A DNA stretch of 32,021 nucleotides from Nitrospirota bacterium (GTDB lineage Bacteria; Patescibacteriota; Gracilibacteria; UBA1369; LOWO2-01-FULL-3), in the NCBI GenBank assembly GCA_030598325.1, contig JAUVQE010000005.1, forward strand, positions 1-32,021, given 5' to 3'. Positions 14,197-19,800 of this stretch are shown piece by piece. Both the position numbers and the translations under genes were made by a program. The notes beneath the pieces were generated by a model that had not been told where the DNA came from, ran no database searches, and saw only the letters and a list, made by a program, of their open reading frames with translations. Within the stretch, counting starts at the first letter, position 1. Each line of letters starts with the position of its first letter.

Positions 14197-14226
14197 GGCG
14201 TTAATCGTTAATTATATTAAGGTTGC

Positions 14227-14255
14227 AAAATATACTAATCGTGTTTATTTGTCAA
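14227..14255 (-). promoter_or_regulatory. Promoter of the 14196 gene
   Basis: On the minus strand TTGACA (14255-14250), 17 bases, TATTTT (14232-14227). A TATAAT at 14216-14211 is nearer to the start but has no -35 partner. Confidence 0.5.
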
Positions 14256-14324
14256 TTTATGACGCGGTGTATACGAAAAAAGTTTGTGCGGTTTATCCAG
14301 CTTACTCAGTTTATGTGGAGCTTT

Positions 14325-15518
14325 TTATGTGGAGCTTTCGCTTTCGTTGGTGGAAGCGGCTGTTCCGACGTCAGGGTTTTTTGAAAGGCTTTCCTTTACC
14401 ATTATGGCGTAATTGTAGAGACTGGTTTTTGATTCTGCTCCGGCTTCGGATTTGTAATCGAAATAGTGGGCGGGGTTAAAGTTTTTTTGAACGGAGAAGT
14501 TTGCCGAGTTTGCGGCTACAAGCGCTTTTTTGTAAAAAGGGCTTTTTTTGAGCATTAAAAAATATTTTGCCCTCGCAAATCCTTTTGGTTTTAGCTTTAA
14601 ATATGCTGTAAGCGCTTCGTCGATTTTTATTTTGTTGCTGTACCGGTAGCCGATTACCGCAATTTTTTTGTAAACTTTCTCTAATTCGGCTTTGTTTTTC
14701 TCTATTGCTAACATTTTGTCCGTATTGGCTGAACGCACTTTATTGATGAGTTCCTTGTAAACAGAGCTATTTTTCATTGCTGCTTTTACTTCTTCCAATT
14801 TGTTGCTGTTGATTTTTTTGGCTTCGTTTTCCGCATAGTCGGTTTTCAAATATGATAAAAGCTCCTGACGTTTATTTTCCGCCCTCACGATATTTCCGAT
14901 TTTTTTGTCCAGCGGAGCAAAAATACTTTTGTCTTTAATAAAACGGATTATTTCACTGACTGAGGCTGTCTTGATTTTTTTTCCCGCCTGTCTAAATTCG
15001 TACGTTTTTTTAATGAGCTTTACAACGTCTTTGTGCATACCAATGGTTTCCGGATTGAGTTTACCCGCGCTCTCGACTTCGACTTTTTTGAGAAGTGCGT
15101 TTTGTAAAATCAGCCGTTTTCCTTCACCCCTTACTGCTTTATCGAGATTCCTGTGGGTTGCGCGCCATTCTTCCAAAGTTTCTTTCATTTCGGCACTAAA
15201 CCTGATGAGTTTTTCTCTTACCCCCCTCAGGTTTGTTTTTCTTATTTCGGTTCCGCTTGCTCTCATGAGGGCGGCAAGTCCATCTGTCGTCAGTGTTTGG
15301 ATTTTATCGAGGAGCGAGTTGTATTTCGGGTCTTTTCTCAATAAGTCTAATGTTTCTGTGTCGGTGCCTAGCGATTCTGCGATTTTCTCGGGTGATGAGT
15401 GGGCCTGTTGGATCCTCAGGAAGAATTGTTGATATACCCTTATCGTAGAAGATTTTTGGTTTCTTAATGCGTCTACACTTGTTCTTTTTCTTGTTTTTTC
15501 AAGTGATTTTTTTTTCAT
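14325..15518 (-). CDS. Lysine-rich helical protein, unknown
   Basis: 397 residues, cytoplasmic, strongly basic and predicted almost entirely helical, with possible coiled coil around residues 225-300 (NEAKKINSNKLEEVKAAM and the following heptad-like part). No enzyme motif or membrane segment is seen. It starts with MKKKSLEKTRKRTSVDALRN, 12 bases after the stop of the upstream gene, so the two are probably one operon. The C-terminus is Ser/Thr/Glu-rich (TAASTNESESST). It could be a structural or nucleic-acid-associated protein, by composition only. Confidence 0.65.
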   Translation of the reverse strand: MKKKSLEKTRKRTSVDALRNQKSSTIRVYQQFFLRIQQAHSSPEKIAESLGTDTETLDLLRKDPKYNSLLDKIQTLTTDGLAALMRASGTEIRKTNLRGVREKLIRFSAEMKETLEEWRATHRNLDKAVRGEGKRLILQNALLKKVEVESAGKLNPETIGMHKDVVKLIKKTYEFRQAGKKIKTASVSEIIRFIKDKSIFAPLDKKIGNIVRAENKRQELLSYLKTDYAENEAKKINSNKLEEVKAAMKNSSVYKELINKVRSANTDKMLAIEKNKAELEKVYKKIAVIGYRYSNKIKIDEALTAYLKLKPKGFARAKYFLMLKKSPFYKKALVAANSANFSVQKNFNPAHYFDYKSEAGAESKTSLYNYAIMVKESLSKNPDVGTAASTNESESST

Positions 15519-15530
15519 GTTTATGTTTTT

Positions 15531-15941
15531 TTAAATTTTATTGAATAATTTTTCCATCTTTTTTTCGTCGATGGTTACGCTTTGTTTTTCTTTTTCGTGG
15601 AGAACTCCTTTTTTGAGTTCTGTGACGGCTTGTTTTGTCTCATCGTATTCTTGTTTCATGATCGCATCTTGCTGTTTTTGTTCTTCGGGAGTTAAAGTTT
15701 CTGTGTTGTTGAAGGCGTTTTTTGTTTTTGTTTTGTCTTCTTGGAAAATAGCAATCAATTCCTGTTCGGCTTGTGGACTTTTGTGAATAATGCTTGCGCG
15801 CGTCAATAAATCCATTTTTCCTTTATCGTTTAGGAGTGAGAATGTGTGCGATCCGCTGATGAGCGTTTTCAGTTTTTTGTTTTGAATACGGTCAAAAAAG
15901 AATTGCTGATCTCTGGAAAATTTGATTGATTGAGTTTTCAT
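15531..15941 (-). CDS. Small helical protein, first gene of a two-gene operon, unknown
   Basis: 136 residues: basic N-terminus (MKTQSIKFSRDQQFFFDRI), then a charged helical C-terminal half rich in Glu, Lys and Gln (TPEEQKQQDAIMKQEYDE and beyond). It is not recognised. It has a good promoter and is followed directly by the 397-residue gene. It is divergent from the SLH-protein gene. Confidence 0.65.
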   Translation of the reverse strand: MKTQSIKFSRDQQFFFDRIQNKKLKTLISGSHTFSLLNDKGKMDLLTRASIIHKSPQAEQELIAIFQEDKTKTKNAFNNTETLTPEEQKQQDAIMKQEYDETKQAVTELKKGVLHEKEKQSVTIDEKKMEKLFNKI

Positions 15942-15965
15942 AAATAATATAATATTTATCTTAGT

Positions 15966-15994
15966 ATTATAGCCTAAATGTGCGTTTTTTTCAA
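15966..15994 (-). promoter_or_regulatory. Promoter of the 15941-14325 operon
   Basis: On the minus strand TTGAAA (15994-15989), 17 bases, TATAAT (15971-15966). Leader of about 18 bases, without a Shine-Dalgarno sequence. Confidence 0.75.
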
Positions 15995-16069
15995 TAGTGT
16001 TTTGTGGAAATTGGTTGTATTATGGACGATGTAGTGAAATCGTATTTATCGTATCCTACACATCCTATG

Positions 16070-17680
16070 AAATTTTCGAATTTTATTAAAATAGTTCTCA
16101 GTGCTTCTAAGATAGCGACCGGTGTTTTTTTGATTTTTACTTTTGTTCTTCTACAAACTGCTTTCGCTATTTCTTCGAGCACAAATTTTAAAATATACGG
16201 GCAGGTGAATTCGATTGTGGGATCACCGACTTCTGTCCAATATATGCTTGATGTTGGCGCACAGCCTATTGCCGGTGAAAGTTCCAGTGTTAGTTATGAT
16301 GTTCAGCAGGGGTCGATATTTGGTAGGGAGGAAGGAATCGCGGCTCCTGTTCCCACTGGTTCGCCATTGCCATTGCCTACAACGCCGGGTACCGGTTCAC
16401 CACTGCCTGCTGTGGGTGGCGCCGAGCCGGCTCCCGAGATAGAGATTCTGAATCTGGAATTTACGGAAGTCACTCCCGATAGGGTAAAAGTCGTTTTTGA
16501 TACGGATGATTTGGCGGTTGCGCATTTTCAATACGGGGAGGAGGATACTTTGTTGGAATCTCTTCTTGAATCCGCCCTTAAATTGAGGCACGAATTTATA
16601 CTGGAGGGCTTGACTCCGGGTACTACTTATAAATTTATTATTAAATTGAGGGACGTTTATCTGAATCTTACCGAGGCGGGCGAATTTATTTTTACGACGC
16701 CCAGTCTGAATTATAAATATTTTATTGATGTTCAGGACGATCAGTGGTTTGCGCCGTATGTGAATGCTTTGGTGACCGCGGGTTGTTTGAGTACTGAAGG
16801 TGGCTACTATTATCCCGCTGATGATTTGACCAGGGCGCACGCGGTGAAACTGCTTGTGTGTGCCGGAGGTTTGGAGGCGGGTGTTCCCGGGCATCCGACA
16901 TTTACGGATGTTTCTTTGGGGCATTGGGCTTATCCATATGTTGAAATAGCGTATACGCATGGTGTTATAGATGGTTATTCCGGTGATCAAACCGGATATT
17001 TTGGGCCTGATGATCCTATTACCCGTGAGCAGTTCGCGAAGATGGTTACGGAAACGTTCAATCTACCTATAATGACTGTTTGTAATATGTTTGGCGATTC
17101 GAATGCTATTGGTGATTGGGCTTGTGAATTTGTGGGGACGGCTTACGCGTGGAGTATTGTGGATGGTTATCCGGATGGAACTTATGGTCCGGGTAGACAT
17201 ATAAATAGAGCCGAGGGTGCAAAAATGATCGCGAATGGTGCTAATCCGGTTCTTCGTGCGGGTATAGATATTACTGAAACTGAAGGTGGAGCGATTGGAG
17301 AGGGAATTGATATTGATGTGGAAGCTGAAGCGGTCGAGGGTGTAATTGGGGAAGGAATTGTTGGTGAGGAAATCGTGGAAGGTGAAGAAGAGGGAGTAAT
17401 AGGAGAGGGAATTGTTGGTGATGAAATAGTGGAAGGTGAAGAAGATGGGGTAATTGGAGAAGGACTCGATGTTGGTGACGTGCCTGTGGATATTACACCT
17501 ACGCCTGCACCTACACCGCCTGTGTCTGATGAGGAAATAATTGAGATTGAAATTGAAATCGGTCCTGGTGGCGATCTGGATTATGGTTTGACCGATGGTT
17601 CTATTGGAGACTCCGATGACTTGTCTGATGTTATGGAGTATCTGCTTGACGCTCTTCAGAAGGCTCTTGAGGGGCAGTAG
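16070..17680 (+). CDS. S-layer homology (SLH) domain surface protein
   Basis: 536 residues from the ATG at 16070 (MKFSNFIKIVLSASKIATG...), which opens a signal peptide ending near QTAFA. Earlier in-frame ATGs at 16004 and 16022 would add a non-signal extension, and a TATTAT box overlaps 16018-16023. After a Pro-rich linker, residues about 120-212 look like a fibronectin type III domain ending in the common LTPGTTYKFII. Three SLH repeats follow at about 217-265, 277-320 and 340-385 (FTDVSLGHWAYPYVEIAYTH, and GYPDGTYGPGRHINRAEGAK in the last). SLH domains attach proteins to cell-wall polymers. The C-terminal part has acidic repeats of VIGEGIVGEEIVEGEE type. It is probably an S-layer or envelope-anchored protein. 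Confidence 0.88.
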   Translation, partial: KFSNFIKIVLSASKIATGVFLIFTFVLLQTAFAISSSTNFKIYGQVNSIVGSPTSVQYMLDVGAQPIAGESSSVSYDVQQGSIFGREEGIAAPVPTGSPLPLPTTPGTGSPLPAVGGAEPAPEIEILNLEFTEVTPDRVKVVFDTDDLAVAHFQYGEEDTLLESLLESALKLRHEFILEGLTPGTTYKFIIKLRDVYLNLTEAGEFIFTTPSLNYKYFIDVQDDQWFAPYVNALVTAGCLSTEGGYYYPADDLTRAHAVKLLVCAGGLEAGVPGHPTFTDVSLGHWAYPYVEIAYTHGVIDGYSGDQTGYFGPDDPITREQFAKMVTETFNLPIMTVCNMFGDSNAIGDWACEFVGTAYAWSIVDGYPDGTYGPGRHINRAEGAKMIANGANPVLRAGIDITETEGGAIGEGIDIDVEAEAVEGVIGEGIVGEEIVEGEEEGVIGEGIVGDEIVEGEEDGVIGEGLDVGDVPVDITPTPAPTPPVSDEEIIEIEIEIGPGGDLDYGLTDGSIGDSDDLSDVMEYLLDALQKALEGQ

Positions 17681-17734
17681 CACAACAAACATTTTATCCC
17701 ACAGGGCTGATAATAGCTGTGTAGTCGCATAGTC

Positions 17735-17912
17735 TGTCCGGTCGCCAGGTGGGAGCAATGGTCGCTGAGTTCTTAGCGGGAGATTTTTTGTGATTGCTTC
17801 AATGATTGCAATTTCTTTTCGGAGAGTTTGAAAATTTTCTTTGCTCGCTTTGCTGGTTCTGATTTTTCCCCGGGGATTTTTGTCGGTTTCCGCGCTTGTC
17901 TCGGCGATTTTT
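17735..17912 (-). pseudogene. Decayed partial copy of the HNH nuclease gene 3' region
   Basis: GCAATGGTCGCTGAGT (17755-17770) and AGCGGGAGATTTTTT (17775-17789) match 18147-18162 and 18188-18202 inside the adjacent HNH gene. A CCCCGGGG repeat copy follows at 17867-17912, in the same order as in the gene. The intervening lengths differ and no reading frame for the HNH motif remains. The segment between this copy and the SLH gene has no other feature. Confidence 0.7.
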
Positions 17913-17939
17913 GACTTTTGGCGATTAAACCTCAGACGA

Positions 17940-18920
17940 TTAAATTTCCGAGTAGCTGTGTTGCAAAGCTTTTTGCCGGTATTCTCTGTATTTGTGATCA
18001 GCGAGATGTATTGGCTCGGAGATGCCATTGTGGGCAAATTCGTGATGTTGTTTGCAGAGGGGTTTCAGGTTTTCATGATTGTGGTACTGCGAAAAACGAT
18101 CTGTGTGGTGAATGATTTCCGTGGGTCGATGACAGCCCGGGTGGCTGCAATGGTCGCTGAGTTTTCTTTTTAGGTGAACGTGAATGTAGCGGGTGATTTT
18201 TTCCTCGGGGATTTTGGCCGGTTTCTCGGCTTGTCTCTGCGCTTTTAGTTTTTCGTCCGCGGTCTGCGGTCGCTTCTGCGCTTGCCTGCCCCGCCGTAGC
18301 GGTGGTCTCCGCGGTCCTCCCTGCGACCCTGATTTTTTCTGCATTTTTTCGAGGATTTTTCGCAAACATTCCTTATTACTCAAATTCTTCCCCAACTTTT
18401 TCTTTAATTTCAAAAACATAAACATCATCTGGCCGTCCAGCTCCACCTGCCAGCTGGTCGTTATTTTTCCCCTTACTTCCTTGCTATATTCCTGCAGGGC
18501 CGGTTTACTCATGTGCTCGACCTTTTCCGCCAACGCCCTCTCATTTTCCTTAGTCGCCAAACCCGCGACAATCCCAACTTTGTTTATCCCTTGCGTTTCA
18601 ATCGCTTTTTGCAGATGCGGCATGTCCTGTAATTTTTCCTTAATTTTCAAAACTTTCGTAACGACTCCCGAGCCTAATCCCGCGATCTTTGCGGCATAAT
18701 CGTAAATATTCGCATAGCCCTCCTGTTCGTAGATTTTCAGGTTATTGATTTTCGGCAGCAAAGCCAGTAATTTATAAGTTATTTGATTTCTTTCCCGCCC
18801 GAGTCGGATAAATTCTTTGTGTAGATTTTTCATAGGTTTGGGGGTTAATATTGTTTTCGCTTTGCTCAGCTTTGCACTCATCTGCGCGTTCACTTTGCTA
18901 CCGCGTATTGTCGATTTCAT
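17940..18920 (-). CDS. HNH endonuclease domain protein
   Basis: Up to 326 residues. The N-terminal 200 residues are helical and basic (FIRLGRERNQITYKLLALLP, then IYEQEGYANIYDYAAKIAG), as in the HNH proteins common in CPR genomes. The C-terminal HNH module starts at about residue 258: CSHPGC (first zinc pair), IIHHTDRF (catalytic His) and LCKQHHEFAH. Such proteins nick or cut DNA; the target is unknown. The linker RQAEKPAKIPEEKI at about 230-243 is encoded by a copy of the dispersed CCCCGGGG-type repeat. A TTGCAC-N16-TACAAT promoter overlaps the first ATG, so translation may really begin at the ATG at 18881 (MSAKLSKAK). A decayed partial copy lies downstream. Confidence 0.85.
   Translation of the reverse strand: MKSTIRGSKVNAQMSAKLSKAKTILTPKPMKNLHKEFIRLGRERNQITYKLLALLPKINNLKIYEQEGYANIYDYAAKIAGLGSGVVTKVLKIKEKLQDMPHLQKAIETQGINKVGIVAGLATKENERALAEKVEHMSKPALQEYSKEVRGKITTSWQVELDGQMMFMFLKLKKKLGKNLSNKECLRKILEKMQKKSGSQGGPRRPPLRRGRQAQKRPQTADEKLKAQRQAEKPAKIPEEKITRYIHVHLKRKLSDHCSHPGCHRPTEIIHHTDRFSQYHNHENLKPLCKQHHEFAHNGISEPIHLADHKYREYRQKALQHSYSEI
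18197..18242. repeat. CCCCGGGG-family repeat copy inside the HNH gene
   Basis: Variant with CCTCGGGGATTTTGGCCGGTT followed by the CTTGTCTCTGCG tail, which is also found after the tandem array at 19300 and in the decayed copy at 17889. It is read in frame on the minus strand as the linker QAEKPAKIPEEK. Confidence 0.7.
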
Positions 18921-18946
18921 TGTATCAATCGTGCGAGTGGGTGCAA
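18919..18946 (-). promoter_or_regulatory. Promoter of the HNH gene
   Basis: On the minus strand TTGCAC (18946-18941), 16 bases, TACAAT (18924-18919). The -10 box overlaps the ATG at 18920 and therefore favours the in-frame ATG at 18881. Confidence 0.5.
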
Positions 18947-19157
18947 GGTGTTTTTGGCTTGTTTATGCGGTTATACAATGATTTTTAGGGGTGAAGAATG
19001 GTGATGGGAAATTATCGCGAATGTGGGTGAGTGTGTGCTCACCTTGTCGGTTGTTTTAATAATTTTGATTTTGAATTAGTGATGATGAAGAATAATTTGT
19101 TAGAAGGGAAGTATTGAATAATTTTATTTTCCCGATTTTTCCGTCAAGGGGAAAAAA
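18947..19157. other. AT-rich intergenic region, nothing coding
   Basis: No supported gene. The only structure seen is a small perfect hairpin, GGTGAG-TGTGTG-CTCACC, at 19026-19043. The region leads into the tandem repeat array. Together with that array and the RNA at 19395-19563 it fills the 880-base gap before the next gene. Confidence 0.5.
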
Positions 19158-19294
19158 TCCCCGGGGATTTTCGTCGGTTCTGTGGATGCGCTTTTTCCCC
19201 GGGGATTTTTGTCGGTTTTGTGGATGTGCTTTTTCCCCGGGGATTTTCGTCGGTTCTGTGGATGCGCTTTTTCCCCGGGGATTTTCGTCGGTTC
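19158..19294. repeat. 38-bp tandem array centred on CCCCGGGG
   Basis: Three full units and one partial unit with an exact 38-base period; the CCCCGGGG cores are at 19159, 19197, 19235 and 19273. Each core is followed by ATTTTCGTCGGTT (one unit has T for C). The first core sits in the 18-base palindrome AAAATCCCCGGGGATTTT. The last unit changes into the CTGCGCTTGTCTCTGCG tail shared with 17867-17912 and 18197-18242. Confidence 0.9.
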
Positions 19295-19312
19295 CTGCGC
19301 TTGTCTCTGCGA

Positions 19313-19330
19313 TTTCGGTTTAAACCGAAA
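19313..19330. repeat. 18-base perfect palindrome
   Basis: TTTCGGTTTAAACCGAAA directly after the tandem array. On either strand it could fold as a short hairpin or bind a dimeric protein; no gene start is nearby. Confidence 0.6.
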
Positions 19331-19407
19331 ATTTCCAAAAAAACTTTAAGAAAATTTAATAAAAATTTAATGTTTGTTTGCTACGGTCGGTACAGCTAGT
19401 CGGGAAT

Positions 19408-19478
19408 GGGGGCAGCCTGGAGCGGGTCAGGACTTGTCAATCCTAGCCGCAGGGGTTCGACTCCCCTTGCCTCCACCA
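19408..19478 (+). ncRNA. tRNA-like RNA with alanine identity (tmRNA acceptor-domain-like)
   Basis: The acceptor 5' strand GGGGGCA (19408-19414) pairs with TGCCTCC (19468-19474), then A73 and an encoded CCA (19476-19478). The T arm AGGGG-TTCGACT-CCCCT (19451-19467) is perfect and stacks directly on the acceptor. The third pair is G3-U70, the main identity element recognised by alanyl-tRNA synthetase in tRNA-Ala and tmRNA. No normal D or anticodon arm is present: only 36 nt lie between acceptor and T arm, with AGGA/TCCT able to close an 8-base loop. The segment CCTGGAGCGGG recalls the D-loop analogue of tmRNA. The RNA is enclosed by GCTAGTCGG (19395-19403) and CCGACTAGC (19479-19487), which would extend the helix in the precursor. 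It could be a minimal tmRNA relic, a degenerate tRNA-Ala, or a new tRNA-like RNA. Confidence 0.65.
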
Positions 19479-19534
19479 CCGACTAGCATATATAATAGAC
19501 ATGACAAGTCCTTACCGCACTAGCTGCAGAAGAA

Positions 19535-19563
19535 AGTCCATCTTAAGTAGGTGGGCTTTTTTT
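19535..19563 (+). terminator. Intrinsic terminator after the tRNA-like RNA
   Basis: AGTCCATC (19535-19542) and GGTGGGCT (19550-19557) pair with wobbles across a 7-base loop, followed by a run of seven T (19557-19563). It would end a transcript of about 170 nt that includes the tRNA-like RNA. Confidence 0.7.
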
Positions 19564-19579
19564 AATATCGACGAAGTGC

Positions 19580-19611
19580 AAAAGACCCCGCTTTCTCAAC
19601 GGGGTCTTTTT
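19580..19611. terminator. Strong bidirectional terminator
   Basis: AAAGACCCCG and CGGGGTCTTT pair perfectly across a 9-base loop, with T-runs on both strands. It lies 17 bases after the first terminator. Confidence 0.85.
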
Positions 19612-19680
19612 GGTAGGTTGCGTGAATTACCTGAGAATACTTATATTATATCGAAAATGTGTGTTTATTTCAAGAATACG

Positions 19681-19693
19681 CTTGCCTCCACCA
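19681..19693 (+). repeat. Second copy of the tRNA-like 3' end
   Basis: CTTGCCTCCACCA repeats exactly 19466-19478 (the acceptor 3' strand and CCA) 215 bases downstream, on the other side of the two terminators. No T arm precedes this copy. The direct repeats resemble the footprint of insertion or duplication at a tRNA 3' end. Confidence 0.65.
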
Positions 19694-19764
19694 TCTAGAC
19701 ACAATAGAACCCCAAAATCTGTCAATCTTTTATTGTTTACGGAATAGAATTGAGTTTAGTCCTA

Positions 19765-19773
19765 TGGTATAAT
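19765..19773 (+). promoter_or_regulatory. Extended -10 promoter of the 1711-residue protein gene
   Basis: TGG-TATAAT ending at 19773, the same extended -10 as at 77-85. The -35 region (TAGAAT at 19745) is poor. It excludes the in-frame ATG at 19750. Confidence 0.6.
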
Positions 19774-19800
19774 GAAAGAAGTTTTTTAAGAATAAAAAAA

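Noticed and set aside
17063-18037. 324-residue minus-strand reading frame
   Set aside because: It runs antisense through the SLH gene repeats and the decayed HNH copy; its composition (Asn, Thr and Ile runs) is that of a shadow frame.
19158-19294. CRISPR array
   Set aside because: The 38-base period has no variable spacers and no cas genes are near; it is a plain tandem repeat.
19408-19478. Ordinary tRNA-Asp(GUC) or a UGA-reading tRNA(UCA) based on the loop CTTGTCAA
   Set aside because: The loop has 8 bases on a 4-bp stem, the D arm competes for the same bases, and the distance between arms is too short for a normal tRNA. TGA is used as stop in this window.
19408-19693. A complete one-piece tmRNA from GGGGGCA to the distal TTGCCTCCACCA, with GCACTAGCTGCA (Ala-Leu-Ala-Ala) as tag end
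   Set aside because: Two intrinsic terminators lie inside, the distal copy has no proper T arm, and the Ala-Leu-Ala-Ala codons are followed by Glu-Glu-Ser-Pro-Ser rather than a stop. The proximal copy has a perfect T arm.
19501-19698. 65-residue plus-strand reading frame
   Set aside because: It crosses two terminators and the tRNA-like 3'-end repeat; no family resemblance.
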